DNA from: Saccharibacillus soli
GTDB taxonomy: Bacteria; Bacillota; Bacilli; Paenibacillales; Paenibacillaceae
Length of the DNA stretch: 64,000 nucleotides
NCBI GenBank assembly: GCA_002189105.1
Contig: NIOB01000001.1
Location: 1,054,001-1,118,000 of the forward strand
Direction of reading: 5' to 3'
The notes under the pieces: model-generated
Told to the model about the DNA's origin: nothing
The model's input: only the letters and a program-made list of their open reading frames with translations
The model's database searches: none
In this document: positions 1 to 8,701 of the stretch, in pieces
Numbering within the stretch: position 1 is the stretch's first letter
How the letters are laid out: the number at the start of each line of letters is the position of its first letter
Position numbers and translations under genes: made by a program

Positions 1-1
1 G

Positions 2-700
2 ACTTTCAAGCTGGTGGTTAAGACGATCGCTCGTCAACATGGCCTGCATGCAACCTTCATGCCTAAACCGCTGTTTGGGATGAATGGCTCGGGGATGCAC
101 TGTCACCAATCGCTGTTCCGCGGCAGCGAAAACGCGTTTTACGATGAGAGCGACACACTGGGCTTGAGCGAAACGGCTCGTCAATACATGGCCGGCATTC
201 TCAAGCACGCGCGTGCTTTTGCGGCGGTCACCAACCCAACCGTAAACTCGTACAAGCGTCTGGTTCCTGGTTACGAAGCACCATGCTACGTGGCTTGGTC
301 GGCAAGCAACCGCAGCCCGATGATCCGTATCCCGGCTTCGCGCGGTCTCAGCACGCGTGTTGAAGTTCGTAACCCGGACCCGGCAGCGAACCCTTACCTG
401 GCACTCGCGGTCATGCTCAAGTCCGGTCTGGATGGCATCCGCAGACAGCTGCCTCTTCCAGCTCCAATCGACCGGAACATCTATGTGATGTCCGAGGAAG
501 AGCGGATTGAAGAAGGCATCCCAAGCCTGCCAGCCGATCTCAAGGAAGCTCTGAACGAACTGATCCGCGACGAAGTGGTTGTCCAAGCACTGGGCGAACA
601 CGCGCTGACGCATTTCTATGAGCTGAAAGAAATCGAATGGGATATGTACCGGACTCAGGTTCACCAATGGGAACGCGATCAGTACATGACGCTTTACTAG
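2..700 (+). CDS. glnA: Glutamine synthetase, type I, C-terminal part (5' truncated by window edge)
   Basis: Only the last 232 codons are present; the reading frame is open from base 2, so the start lies upstream of the window. The enzyme makes glutamine from glutamate, ammonia and ATP in the cytoplasm. Seen: the ATP/glutamate-site stretch [12 protein letters not shown] near the beginning, the [13 protein letters not shown] segment, [13 protein letters not shown] with the substrate-binding arginines, and the conserved end ending in DQYMTLY. These are typical of the GS-I alpha form of Firmicutes. Followed by a hairpin terminator, so it is the last gene of its transcript. GlnR-type control would be expected from the family, but the promoter is outside the window. 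Confidence 0.97.
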   Translation, partial: TFKLVVKTIARQHGLHATFMPKPLFGMNGSGMHCHQSLFRGSENAFYDESDTLGLSETARQYMAGILKHARAFAAVTNPTVNSYKRLVPGYEAPCYVAWSASNRSPMIRIPASRGLSTRVEVRNPDPAANPYLALAVMLKSGLDGIRRQLPLPAPIDRNIYVMSEEERIEEGIPSLPADLKEALNELIRDEVVVQALGEHALTHFYELKEIEWDMYRTQVHQWERDQYMTLY

Positions 701-773
701 AACTTCAAACCCTTGGCGTTTCACGGTCAAGCGCATATTTTATGGCCAGTTAAAAAGTATTCCAGTAAAAGAA

Positions 774-807
774 CTGACGTCGGCACTTCACCGGCGTCAG
801 TTTATTT
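774..807 (+). terminator. Rho-independent terminator of glnA
   Basis: A 10-bp stem (CTGACGTCGG / CCGGCGTCAG, one G-U pair) with a short loop, followed by TTTATTT, 73 bases after the glnA stop. Confidence 0.75.
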
Positions 808-960
808 GGCTTTTACGGCGGTCTTTTGATGTTGTAAAAGTGGAATTATTCCATTTATTTACAATATCCAGATCATAAATCTGAAGATAATGCGTCATTT
901 GATGATAGGTCGATCTTAAAGTAAAGGGATACTCTAATTCGAGTGGATTGCTTTTTTATT

Positions 961-1491
961 TCATGACTTCTTTAAAGTTACATATGCCGTTTTCTGCTTG
1001 TTATCCCACTTGACGGTACCCCCGTTAGCTTCGACTACATATCGCAAAGGGACAAACATTCGATTCCTTTTTTGTTCTCGAAACGGAATTCGAGGCAGAA
1101 TGGTTTCTTTTCCATTTGCAGTAGCTATAGAACTTTTTAATGAAAACTCCAAAACTATGTTTGGTTTAGCGGCTGTTAACGAAAGTCTTTCCGAATCAAA
1201 TTTCGTATTCATATTTATATTTTTGAATAGCTCTCTCGCTGGCACCATAATGGTCTCGTATACTTTTACCGGTTTAAGCTCGCTCTTAAAGATCTCTCCA
1301 TTAAAATTTACATTAACCTTCTCTGAGCTTTCATAACGATCAACTAGAGAGTAGGCTGGCTCAACTACGCCCATTGGTGGTTCATCCTCTTGATTATCCC
1401 ATGCCGCATGAGATCCATGAGTCTGTGTACTCAAAACGGGTGCTAATCCAAGAATCAAAAACGTAGACACTAAAAAAAGCGTTTTTCGCAT
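961..1491 (-). CDS. Exported stalk-domain (copper amine oxidase N-terminal-like) protein
   Basis: A 176-residue protein with a clear Sec signal peptide (MRKTLFLV.. with a hydrophobic core to about residue 20, likely cleaved near residue 28). The rest matches the small repeat domain often called copper amine oxidase N-terminal or stalk domain: a 'FNGE' strand, then 'MVPARELF', and near the C-terminus 'FVPLRYVVEANGGTVKWDNKQKTAYV'-like elements (residues about 145-170). This domain is a common cell-surface module in Paenibacillaceae and is not an oxidase by itself. Likely secreted or wall-associated; the partner is unknown. The gene stands alone between convergent glnA and divergent coaA, and its sequence is richer in A and T than its neighbours. 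Confidence 0.8.
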   Translation of the reverse strand: MRKTLFLVSTFLILGLAPVLSTQTHGSHAAWDNQEDEPPMGVVEPAYSLVDRYESSEKVNVNFNGEIFKSELKPVKVYETIMVPARELFKNINMNTKFDSERLSLTAAKPNIVLEFSLKSSIATANGKETILPRIPFREQKRNRMFVPLRYVVEANGGTVKWDNKQKTAYVTLKKS

Positions 1492-1732
1492 ACACTCACC
1501 TCTTTATCATTTGGAATATACTTTTAACGAGGATTTTCGATAGAAAGTTGTATTTTAAGTCCCCCAAAGATATTTGTTTTAATCCGAATCCATTTCTTCT
1601 TGTGCTATTATTATACAAAAAAATAATTTAGATCCTCATAATGAGAGCCAGCGCTCGGAAAGCTAACATGTTCAAATCTATCTGAATTTGTTAGACTGGA
1701 TGTACTATGTCAGAGTGAGGGATCGGCTTAAC

Positions 1733-2656
1733 ATGAATGGGTATGGAAATTATAAAGAGTTCGACCGCGAGAGGTGGGCCGGGCTGCGAAGCCGAACTCC
1801 GCTGCTATTGTCGGAGGAAGAGCTAGAACGCATCAAGGGACTCAACGACAAAATTTCGCTTCAGGAAGCGGAAGACATCTATATTCCTCTTACGCGTCTA
1901 ATCAATCTCAAGGTGAGAGCTGCGCAGTATCTGCGTGAAGTGACAGGCGCTTTTTTGGGCTGCGAGCCTACCAGTAAGCCTTTCATTATTGGGATTGCCG
2001 GAAGTGTTGCAGTAGGCAAGAGCACAGTCGCCCGTCTGTTGAAGACGCTGCTGTCACGTTGGGAGCATCATCCCAAGGTAGATCTGGTGACGACGGACGG
2101 GTTCCTATATCCGACGCAGGTGTTGGAGGAGAAGGGCCTGATGGGTCGAAAAGGTTTTCCGGAAAGTTATGATACCAAGCAGTTAATTGACTTCCTGGGA
2201 AAAGTGCGTGCGGGCGAACGTTACGTTCAAGCGCCGCTGTATTCGCATATCACTTATGATGTGCTTCCAGACGAATTTGAAGTGATCGATAACCCGGATA
2301 TTTTGATCGTTGAAGGGATCAATGTACTGCAAGTCAGCAAGCGGCAGCCTGTATTTGTCAGTGACTATTTTGACTTTTCACTCTATATCGATGCCGATAC
2401 GGACGATATTCGTAGCTGGTATATCGATCGTTTCCTGCTGCTTCAGCAGACCGCTTTTCGGGAACCGCTGTCGTATTTTCATCGTTATGCCGATCTTAGC
2501 GAAGCCGAGGCGATTGCCCGTGCGTCACAGATCTGGGAGAGCATCAACCTTCTGAATCTCAATGAGAATATTCTGCCTACCCGGGAGCGTGCGGATCTCA
2601 TTCTGAGAAAAAGCCGGGATCACCGGATTCATCAAGTATATCTGCGGGAGATTTGA
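1733..2656 (+). CDS. coaA: Pantothenate kinase, type I
   Basis: Phosphorylates pantothenate, the first step of coenzyme A synthesis. Seen: the P-loop [12 protein letters not shown] (about residues 81-92), TTDGFL after strand 2, '[10 protein letters not shown]', '[10 protein letters not shown]' and 'IVEGINVLQ', all typical of the bacterial type I enzyme. The open frame runs back to a TTG at 1688, but only the ATG at 1733 has an upstream GTGAGGG ribosome-site-like stretch and aligns with the family's N-terminus (FDRERW near residue 10-15), giving 307 residues. The next gene follows after 28 bases and may be co-transcribed. Confidence 0.93.
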   Translation: MNGYGNYKEFDRERWAGLRSRTPLLLSEEELERIKGLNDKISLQEAEDIYIPLTRLINLKVRAAQYLREVTGAFLGCEPTSKPFIIGIAGSVAVGKSTVARLLKTLLSRWEHHPKVDLVTTDGFLYPTQVLEEKGLMGRKGFPESYDTKQLIDFLGKVRAGERYVQAPLYSHITYDVLPDEFEVIDNPDILIVEGINVLQVSKRQPVFVSDYFDFSLYIDADTDDIRSWYIDRFLLLQQTAFREPLSYFHRYADLSEAEAIARASQIWESINLLNLNENILPTRERADLILRKSRDHRIHQVYLREI

Positions 2657-2684
2657 ATACAGACCTACAAGAGGAGTTGGAGAA

Positions 2685-3638
2685 GTGAAGGAGAGAGGAT
2701 TTCTTAATTGGGGAAGAGGCGCAGTAAAGACGTCGCGTGCTCTTGCAGCTGCCCTGGCGATTGCTGTTGGTGTGAGTGCGACCGGGATTACCACTGAACC
2801 CGCGGCCGCCGCCGGTCTGTCGAGTCAGATGGTGCCGTTGTCCGCTTACACCTCGAAATTCATCAACGGACTGTACAGTTCCAATGCCATCTTGATTTCC
2901 ATGGGAGATGGTAAAGTCCTGATGACGAAGAACGTGAATCAGAAAGTGTATCCAGCGTCGATGACCAAGATGATGACCGCGCTGGTCGCTATCGAAAACT
3001 TGCCGGATTTACAGAAGAGAACCACACTGCCTGCAAGTATTTTCCCCGATCTAAAAAAGCAGGGCGCTTCGATGGCAGGGTTCAAAGCAGGGGAAAAGGT
3101 CAAAGCGATTGACCTGCTGCATGGCTCGCTGCTGCCCTCAGGTGCAGAAGCTTCGATCGGATTGGCTTACGCCGTATCAGGATCAGAGAAAGCTTTTGCC
3201 AAGAAAATGAATGAAAAAGCCAAGCAGCTGGGAATGAAGCATACGCATTTCGTGAATTCAACTGGACTGCCCGATGCCAATCATTACACCACCGTTAAGG
3301 ACATGTCCATTCTGATGGCGGCTGCGCTAAAGAACCCAACCTTCCGCAAAATCATTACGACACCCAAATACTCGACCTGGTCCACCAATATTCATCCCAA
3401 AGGCATTACCATGCGCAGCACCCTGTCCGAGACCGCGCCTACGCTCCAGTTTAGTGGAGGACGTATCCTGGGCGGGAAGACAGGATATACTCAGGCGGCT
3501 GGCCTATGTCTGGCTTCGATAGCCGTTAAAAATGGGAAAGAATACATGCTTGTGAGTGTAGGCGCAGCAGGACATCCACGTACGAAACCCAATCATATTA
3601 AGGACGCTTTGAAGGTATATGGGAAACTTCCGAACTGA
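2685..3638 (+). CDS. D-alanyl-D-alanine carboxypeptidase (penicillin-binding, S11 family)
   Basis: 317-residue exported peptidoglycan-trimming enzyme. GTG start with GAGGAG nine bases upstream. Signal peptide with hydrophobic core about residues 17-33 and a probable AAA-A cleavage near 43. Catalytic S-x-x-K is SMTK (Ser92, Lys95) and the third motif KTG is present in GGKTGYTQAAG (about residue 267). The second motif, usually S-x-N in this family, reads SGA in LPSGAEAS (about residue 147), so the Asn is replaced. The protein is shorter than DacA/DacF and lacks the long C-terminal domain and amphipathic anchor. It probably removes the terminal D-Ala from stem peptides; other muramyl-peptide substrates are possible. 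Confidence 0.88.
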   Translation: MKERGFLNWGRGAVKTSRALAAALAIAVGVSATGITTEPAAAAGLSSQMVPLSAYTSKFINGLYSSNAILISMGDGKVLMTKNVNQKVYPASMTKMMTALVAIENLPDLQKRTTLPASIFPDLKKQGASMAGFKAGEKVKAIDLLHGSLLPSGAEASIGLAYAVSGSEKAFAKKMNEKAKQLGMKHTHFVNSTGLPDANHYTTVKDMSILMAAALKNPTFRKIITTPKYSTWSTNIHPKGITMRSTLSETAPTLQFSGGRILGGKTGYTQAAGLCLASIAVKNGKEYMLVSVGAAGHPRTKPNHIKDALKVYGKLPN

Positions 3639-3754
3639 CTTGGAGAAGAGTTTAAGCCCCAAGACCCTATTTTGAAAGAAGACAGAGATTTAACTAGTCA
3701 AAGAACGCGTGTTCGTTTATAATGCAAACATACGTTCCTTACGGGGGTGTGTTT

Positions 3755-4150
3755 GTGGAGATAAGCCGCTTGGAGTATAAGATTCTGGGATTGCTGCGCC
3801 GCCATCGCTGGAGCAAATTCCGGAGGCTGACGATGGCGGAATTAATTGATTCAAGTGGCGGTGGATTCCGTGACGTAACGGTCGCCTTAATCAATCTGGA
3901 GCAGCAGGGTTATCTATACTGGTACGACAAGTCTTCCCTTCGACATATCGGGCTGTTCCGTAGAGCCTATGGTCTGAGGATGCTTCTTCCGATGCTCGCA
4001 GCCTTGTTTCTGTTCAGGACGCGTCCGGAATGGCGCAGCAGAAAACAGGGACAGGCGCAGTCTTTCAAGCCGGAGACGGCTGGAACAAAGGTTAAGTCCC
4101 GTTCGCTGCCGCTAAGGCAATCATCAAAGCGACGACGATCAGCAGACTAA
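3755..4150 (+). CDS. Small hypothetical protein with winged-helix-like N-terminus
   Basis: Not recognised as a named family. The frame opens at an ATG at 3722, but the GTG at 3755 is preceded at 7 bases by GGGGGTG, a good anti-16S match, giving 131 residues. Residues 1-65 (EYKILGLLRRHRW, then 'MAELI', 'VTVALINLEQQGYLYWYD') have the length and hydrophobic pattern of a winged helix, like MarR/PadR proteins. Next comes a short hydrophobic stretch ('RMLLPMLAALFLF', about residues 80-92), then a very basic tail rich in R, K and S. It could be a membrane-tethered DNA- or nucleic-acid-binding protein. Its 3' end overlaps an antisense small gene. Confidence 0.6.
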   Translation: MEISRLEYKILGLLRRHRWSKFRRLTMAELIDSSGGGFRDVTVALINLEQQGYLYWYDKSSLRHIGLFRRAYGLRMLLPMLAALFLFRTRPEWRSRKQGQAQSFKPETAGTKVKSRSLPLRQSSKRRRSAD

Positions 4151-4268
4151 GCAAGGCAATGCCGAAGAAAAGGCGAATCTGCTTTTTCTTGCGAAGAAAT
4201 ACGGCTACAGAGCCAAGAACTGTACTAATCACACATACAACAAAGGCAGCAGTCATCCAATCCGCCAT
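4092..4268 (-). CDS. Small two-helix membrane protein (58 aa)
   Basis: Read directly from the minus strand: ATG at 4268, stop at 4092, 58 residues. It starts MADWMTAAFVVCVIS and has two hydrophobic helices (about residues 6-24 and 33-54) joined by a basic turn 'RKKKQIR'. A near-perfect ribosome site AAGGAGGAAC sits just before the start codon, which is strong support for such a short gene. The last 59 bases overlap the 3' end of the opposing gene at 3755-4150. Function unknown; predicted membrane-embedded. The bidirectional hairpin at 4373-4406 separates it from lexA. Confidence 0.65.
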   Translation of the reverse strand: MADWMTAAFVVCVISTVLGSVAVFLRKKKQIRLFFGIALLSLLIVVALMIALAAANGT

Positions 4269-4372
4269 AAGTTCCTCCTTTTTGTCAGTATTTTTTCAAT
4301 TGAGTCATCTTTCGGATTCCTCATGAATCATCCTGTCTGAGTGTATCAAACAAAATCAAAAAACGCCTACAT

Positions 4373-4406
4373 AAAAAACTCCTCCGAACATTTCGGGGGA
4401 GTTTTT
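4373..4406 (-). terminator. Terminator of lexA
   Basis: 12-bp stem AACTCCTCCGAA / TTCGGGGGAGTT with a 3-base loop. A-tract on the left and T-tract on the right allow it to work in both directions, but lexA, ending at 4452, is the transcript that runs into it. Confidence 0.8.
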
Positions 4407-4451
4407 CGTGCGGCGGTCAAGTGAAGCCTCAAGCGTAACGTGCAGCCGCTC

Positions 4452-5078
4452 TTAGTGGAAATTGCGGAACAAACCGACAACCTTGCCCAAAATGGTAACG
4501 TGAGTCAGGCGAAGCGGTTCGTAAGTCGGGTTCTCCGGTTGAAGGCGAATATGATCCTTCTCTTTGTAGAATGTCTTCACGGTTGCTTCATCTTCATCGG
4601 TCATGGCAACCACAATATCTCCATTGTTGGCAGTCTGCTGCTGACGAACCACCACATAGTCGCCATTGTTAATGCCTGCTTCAATCATGCTGTCTCCCAC
4701 TACGGAGAGCATGAACACCTGATCGTCACCGACCATGGCTTGTGGAAGCGGGAAATAATCTTCGATATTCTCTGTAGCCGTAATCGGCACACCTGCCGTT
4801 ACCTTACCGACGACCGGAACACGGCGCACGGTAGCGGCGAACAGATTGCTGCTCTCGGATTCTTCGAGACCCAGCAGCTCGATTGCACGAGGTTTCGTCG
4901 GGTCCCGACGAATCAGCCCCTTCTTCTCCAGCCGATCCAGATGACCGTGAACGGTAGAGCTGGAGGCCAGTCCTACCGCTTCGCCGATCTCACGAACGGA
5001 CGGCGGGTATCCCTTGGACTTTACTTCAGTGCGGATAAATTCCAGAATAGCCTGTTGGCGTATGGATATTTTCGACAT
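4452..5078 (-). CDS. lexA: LexA repressor of the SOS response
   Basis: 208 residues, standard length. Residues 1-65 are the winged-helix DNA-binding domain ([17 protein letters not shown], then [16 protein letters not shown]). The self-cleavage site is Ala95-Gly96 in KVTAGVP, and the catalytic pair is Ser130 in [10 protein letters not shown] and Lys168 in ATVKTF. When RecA filaments form, LexA cleaves itself and SOS genes are released. The gene is divergent from yneA; the shared 245-base intergenic region carries several LexA boxes, so lexA is autoregulated and co-controlled with the SOS division inhibitor. Confidence 0.97.
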   Translation of the reverse strand: MSKISIRQQAILEFIRTEVKSKGYPPSVREIGEAVGLASSSTVHGHLDRLEKKGLIRRDPTKPRAIELLGLEESESSNLFAATVRRVPVVGKVTAGVPITATENIEDYFPLPQAMVGDDQVFMLSVVGDSMIEAGINNGDYVVVRQQQTANNGDIVVAMTDEDEATVKTFYKEKDHIRLQPENPTYEPLRLTHVTILGKVVGLFRNFH

Positions 5079-5180
5079 GTCGTATCAACCCCATCCATTA
5101 ATCGTTATAGTCTTAGCGGTTTATGAGCATCCGAAAAGGATAAGCGTAATTACGAATGCTATACGCGGAAATTATAGCAT

Positions 5181-5272
5181 AGAACTTCCGTTCGTACAAA
5201 CATTCGTTCCAAAAGCGAACAAATTTTCCCGAACACGCGTTCCAAAAATCTATTGCCATGAACGTATGTTCG
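5181..5272. promoter_or_regulatory. Cluster of LexA (Cheo/DinR-type) boxes
   Basis: The Gram-positive LexA consensus is CGAAC-N4-GTTC(C/G). Seen: CGAACACGCGTTCC at 5230-5243 (perfect), TGAACGTATGTTCG at 5259-5272 (one mismatch), AGAACTTCCGTTCG at 5181-5194 (one mismatch) and CAAACATTCGTTCC at 5197-5210 (one mismatch). Weaker half-matches lie at 5216-5229 and 5295-5308. They lie between lexA and yneA and should repress both until DNA damage. Confidence 0.88.
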
Positions 5273-5322
5273 TGCTATATTATTCGCAGAAGGCAGAACA
5301 AACGTTTGGGAGAGTGTTGAGG

Positions 5323-5724
5323 ATGCCAAAGTATACGACGTACAAGAGCATTTATGAGATGGATACTTCACATCACGATTCGCAGGTGGAGCCAGTTTTT
5401 TCAGTGTCATCGCTTTTACATAAACTTGGCCTGTCCAAGGAACGGATGAATCGAACACAGGTTGCTCGTTTTCGACTGCTGCTGTTCGTAGTGATCGGAT
5501 TGTTCGCGGGAACAGGAGTCGTTCATGCTTTCCAGAATGACAAGGTTGCTGTGGAAACGAAGCGTGTGATCGTATCGCCAGGTGATACGCTCTGGTCAAT
5601 TGCCGAAAGTTATAAGCCGGCAGATGCAGATACACGGATTTTTGTCAGAGGAATCCAGCAGAAGAACGGGTTAAACAGCAGTGAAATTCACGCGGGTGAT
5701 GAATTGATTCTGCCGAATTTTTAA
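5323..5724 (+). CDS. yneA: SOS-induced cell division suppressor, LysM protein (YneA-like)
   Basis: 133 residues, divergent from lexA behind LexA boxes, as in Bacillus subtilis where YneA delays septation after DNA damage. Order: a cytoplasmic N-terminus with KYTTYKSIYE at residues 3-12, one transmembrane helix at about 50-70, then an extracytoplasmic LysM domain (about 80-131; 'VSPGDTLWSIAESY', 'IHAGDELILPN'). Start chosen at the ATG at 5323; the frame remains open far upstream through the operator region, where translation is unlikely. The N-terminus is longer than in B. subtilis YneA. A terminator lies between it and ynzC, and no yneB recombinase gene is present here. Confidence 0.88.
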   Translation: MPKYTTYKSIYEMDTSHHDSQVEPVFSVSSLLHKLGLSKERMNRTQVARFRLLLFVVIGLFAGTGVVHAFQNDKVAVETKRVIVSPGDTLWSIAESYKPADADTRIFVRGIQQKNGLNSSEIHAGDELILPNF

Positions 5725-5785
5725 CAGCCGCCCGGACCGGTCTGTGACGGGGAATAACCGATGACAGGCGCGGCATCTTAATCAT

Positions 5786-5827
5786 AAAGAGCTTGCAGGG
5801 TATTTACCTTGACAAGCTCTTTTTTTC
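5786..5827 (+). terminator. Intrinsic terminator after yneA
   Basis: AAGAGCTTG / CAAGCTCTT stem with an 18-base loop, followed by a run of T. It sits between yneA and ynzC, so ynzC depends on read-through or its own promoter. Confidence 0.8.
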
Positions 5828-5867
5828 GTGTGAAAGTATAAAGAAGTATGGTTACAAGGAGGTAGCA

Positions 5868-6068
5868 ATGGATATCGATCAATTGGTTGGCCGGATTAAC
5901 GAACTGGCCCGTAAACATAAGGAAGAAGGACTAAGCGAAGACGAGCTTGCTGAACGCGCGAAGCTTCGTGAGATTTACCTGGGCAACGTTCGTCGCAACT
6001 TCCGACAGGAGCTGGATTCGATTCGCTGGGTCGAAGAGGAGCCAGGCAGCGGTTCTGGTGCGCAGTAA
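5868..6068 (+). CDS. ynzC: DUF896 (YnzC family) small protein
   Basis: 66 residues, start ATG at 5868 preceded by AAGGAGGT. The sequence begins with a helix (DIDQLVGRINELARKHKEEG), a turn 'LSEDE', and a second helix (ERAKLREIYLGNVRRNF), the two-helix hairpin of the YnzC/DUF896 family. In B. subtilis the homologue lies in the LexA-controlled yneA-yneB-ynzC operon. Its biochemical role is unknown. The tail is Gly/Ser-rich and probably disordered. Confidence 0.88.
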   Translation: MDIDQLVGRINELARKHKEEGLSEDELAERAKLREIYLGNVRRNFRQELDSIRWVEEEPGSGSGAQ

Positions 6069-6213
6069 GAGTTATAAGCCTCACGCCGCTCAGTTGTAGA
6101 TGGCAAGCGCTTCACCGAAACGGAAACGGCTTGTCGGTTCGCGGACAGGGAGTGCCGCGACCGGCAAGCTTTTCTTGTATACAGCTTCAACCTATCATTA
6201 AGGGGGAAAAGGA

Positions 6214-6747
6214 ATGTCCCGTTCTTGGGAGAGACAGGTCCGCAAAAATCAACAGAAAGCCAATGTGCTCAGACAGAAGACAGGTCAGGAACGTATTGGC
6301 ACTTCGGGCGGCACCGGAGTGCAGCAGTACGATACGTTTAAGGGCAGAAACTACATGTTTCCTGCATTTCTGTTGATTGTCGCCATCTTCCTGACCGCTA
6401 TCACGGTCGCGGCGCAAAATTCCGGGGTCAAAGAAGCCTCGGGCACTTCATATTGGTTCATCATCGTGATGTACCTGATTCTGGCAGTGATTATCTTCCT
6501 GCGCAGACCGTTTCTGCGTGTCGGCAAAGACCGCCTGACTACGATCCGTTTTGGTCGTGAACGTATGGTCATGGCTGGAGACATTGCCAAGTTCCGCATT
6601 GAAAAAGGTTTTGTAACCGTAGAAACGCGCGGCAAAGGGGCCAATTGGATCTTTTCCCGCTTCCTGAAAATGTACAAAACCGAAGAGATCGCCGCTCGCG
6701 TAACGCAGTTTGCCGAGCAGCATCAGATTCCGGTCGAAAAGAAATAA
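6214..6747 (+). CDS. Two-pass membrane protein of unknown function
   Basis: 177 residues with an AAGGGGGAA ribosome site. The N-terminus is basic (RSWERQVRKNQQK). Two hydrophobic helices follow at about residues 48-68 and 79-97, then a cytoplasmic C-terminal half ('RFGRERMVMAGDIAKFRIEKGFVTVETRGKG') that looks like a small beta-rich domain. I do not recognise a named family. It is co-directional with ynzC upstream and the HAD phosphatase downstream. Confidence 0.7.
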   Translation: MSRSWERQVRKNQQKANVLRQKTGQERIGTSGGTGVQQYDTFKGRNYMFPAFLLIVAIFLTAITVAAQNSGVKEASGTSYWFIIVMYLILAVIIFLRRPFLRVGKDRLTTIRFGRERMVMAGDIAKFRIEKGFVTVETRGKGANWIFSRFLKMYKTEEIAARVTQFAEQHQIPVEKK

Positions 6748-6804
6748 GGACAGGCAGTGCGTAAGCTGAACGATTCGATTATATGGAAGAGTGAGGGAGA
6801 ACGA

Positions 6805-7614
6805 ATGACGGTGGAAACGACGGTAAAAGCGGTAATCTTTGATCTGGATGATACGCTGCTCTGGGATGAGCGCAGTGTAAAAGAAGCATTTGAAGCGGCC
6901 TGTGCAGAAGCGGCGAATCGTACAGGTATTGACGCAGATGCCCTGGAAGCGGCTGTGCGTCAGCGCGCCCGTGATTTGTACGCGACCTACGAGACATTCC
7001 CGTTCACCCAGATGATCGGTATCAGCCCATTTGAAGGACTCTGGGCGAACTTCGATAAAGGAGAGCAGCCTGAATTCCGCAAGCTTCAGGAGATCGCACC
7101 GATCTACCGCAAAGAAGCATGGCGGCAGGGGCTGGCAGACCTGGGCATTGAGGACGAAGCACTTGCTCTTGAACTGTCCACTTTGTTTGCGGCAGAGCGT
7201 CGTAAGCGTCCTTATGTCTATGAAGAGACTTATGAAGTGCTGGACGCACTCAAAGGTCAGGTCAAGCTGCTGCTGTTGACGAATGGCTGCCCGTCGCTCC
7301 AGCAGGAGAAGCTCGATGGGGTACCGCAGCTTGTGCCGTATTTCGATCACATCGTGATCTCCGGCACATTCGGCAAGGGCAAACCGGACACTTCGATCTT
7401 CCATCATGCGCTTGGTTTGCTGGGTGTTGCGCCTGAAGAGGCCCTTATGGTTGGCGATAAGCAGAGTACGGATATTCGGGGTGCGCTGGATACGGGGATT
7501 CCTTCTGTCTGGATCAACCGGGGAGGTCGTGCTCCACATTCGGGCATCGTTCCAGTTTATCAAATCGACACGCTGCGCGACCTGCCTGAACTGGCGGGAA
7601 TCCGCATTTCCTGA
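6805..7614 (+). CDS. HAD superfamily hydrolase (subfamily IA)
   Basis: 269 residues from the ATG at 6805, which has GAGGGAGA upstream; the open frame reaches back to 6757 without a ribosome site. HAD motif I is DLDDTLLW (nucleophile Asp near residue 13), motif II is LLLTNG, motif III is the Lys in FGKGKPD, and motif IV is MVGDKQSTDI. The large helical cap between motifs I and II is the C1 type, as in YsaA/phosphoglycolate-phosphatase-like enzymes. It probably dephosphorylates a small cytoplasmic metabolite; the substrate cannot be read from sequence. A GC-rich terminator follows. Confidence 0.88.
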   Translation: MTVETTVKAVIFDLDDTLLWDERSVKEAFEAACAEAANRTGIDADALEAAVRQRARDLYATYETFPFTQMIGISPFEGLWANFDKGEQPEFRKLQEIAPIYRKEAWRQGLADLGIEDEALALELSTLFAAERRKRPYVYEETYEVLDALKGQVKLLLLTNGCPSLQQEKLDGVPQLVPYFDHIVISGTFGKGKPDTSIFHHALGLLGVAPEEALMVGDKQSTDIRGALDTGIPSVWINRGGRAPHSGIVPVYQIDTLRDLPELAGIRIS

Positions 7615-7635
7615 GGAATCGGCGATACGGTTTTC

Positions 7636-7666
7636 CGTCCGCCCGCTGCGGCGGGCGGACTTTTTT
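7636..7666 (+). terminator. Strong intrinsic terminator
   Basis: GTCCGCCCGC / GCGGGCGGAC stem with a tight loop, then TTTTTT, directly after the HAD gene. Confidence 0.9.
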
Positions 7667-7753
7667 GTGCCTGACGAAACAAGCGAAAAAGCGATTATGA
7701 GGATTCAGATTCGGGTATTGAACTACATTTAATGAAGAAAGGGGAGTGCGGCT

Positions 7754-8695
7754 GTGGAACTTTATTTTCTCGGCACCAATGCAGGACTGCCGACCACGCA
7801 GCGCAATGTCACATCCATCGCGCTCCGCATGTTGGAGGAACGACGTTGTTCCTGGCTGTTTGACTGCGGCGAGGCGACGCAGCACCAGATTCTACACTCG
7901 CCGCTTAAATTAAGTCGGCTGGAAAAGATCTTTATTACGCATATGCACGGCGACCACGTCTTCGGACTGCCAGGGCTTCTGTCGAGCCGGGCTGCCCAGG
8001 AAGGAACATCGCCGCTGACGGTGTATGGGCCAAAAGGAATCAAATCGTTTCTGGAAGTAACTCTGGGCGCTACGCAGAGCCGGATTGACTTTGGATTGGA
8101 GATTGTCGAACACGAAGGCGGCGTGATCTTTGAAGACCATCAGATCCGGGTGGAAGCGGGTGCGCTTGAGCATCGGATTGAAAGCTATGGTTACCGCATT
8201 ACGGAAAAAGATCGTCCCGGCAGTCTCAATATGGAACTTTTGCGCGAATGGGGCGTGCGTCCGGGGCCGGAATACGGTAAGCTTAAAAGTGGAGAGAGCC
8301 TTAGCGTGAACGGACGGATTATCACGCCGGATCAGGTGCTTGGAGCACCCAAACGCGGTCGTGTGGTGACCATTCTGGGTGACACGCGTCCAACGCCGGG
8401 GGTTCACCCTCTTGCTGTAGGGGCAGACGTGCTTGTCCATGAATCGACATTTACTGCGGAGTTTGCCGATCTTGCGCATAAATATTACCATAGTACAGCC
8501 GTTCAAGCCGCCGAAGCGGCCCAACACGCAGGAGTAGGCGAGCTGATCCTGACTCATTTTAGCTCTCGTTATAAGGATCTTGAACAGCTTGAGCCGCTGC
8601 TTGCAGAAGCCCGGGCGATATTCCCGAACACGCAGCTTGCGATTGAGCATCAAGCTTATCCGATCCGTACTGTACAAGACTCCGAAAAGGAATGA
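7754..8695 (+). CDS. rnz: Ribonuclease Z (tRNA 3' endonuclease)
   Basis: 313 residues, GTG start with GGGGAG upstream. Metallo-beta-lactamase fold: 'ELYFLGTNAGLPT' at the start and the zinc-binding TxHxHxDH motif THMHGDHVFGLPGL (His63, His65, Asp67, His68). Further ligands are seen in 'VLVHESTFT' and 'LTHFSSRY'. RNase Z cuts the 3' trailer of tRNA precursors lacking an encoded CCA. The next gene starts 6 bases after the stop, so the two are translated as an operon. Confidence 0.95.
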   Translation: MELYFLGTNAGLPTTQRNVTSIALRMLEERRCSWLFDCGEATQHQILHSPLKLSRLEKIFITHMHGDHVFGLPGLLSSRAAQEGTSPLTVYGPKGIKSFLEVTLGATQSRIDFGLEIVEHEGGVIFEDHQIRVEAGALEHRIESYGYRITEKDRPGSLNMELLREWGVRPGPEYGKLKSGESLSVNGRIITPDQVLGAPKRGRVVTILGDTRPTPGVHPLAVGADVLVHESTFTAEFADLAHKYYHSTAVQAAEAAQHAGVGELILTHFSSRYKDLEQLEPLLAEARAIFPNTQLAIEHQAYPIRTVQDSEKE

Positions 8696-8701
8696 AGCCA
8701 G

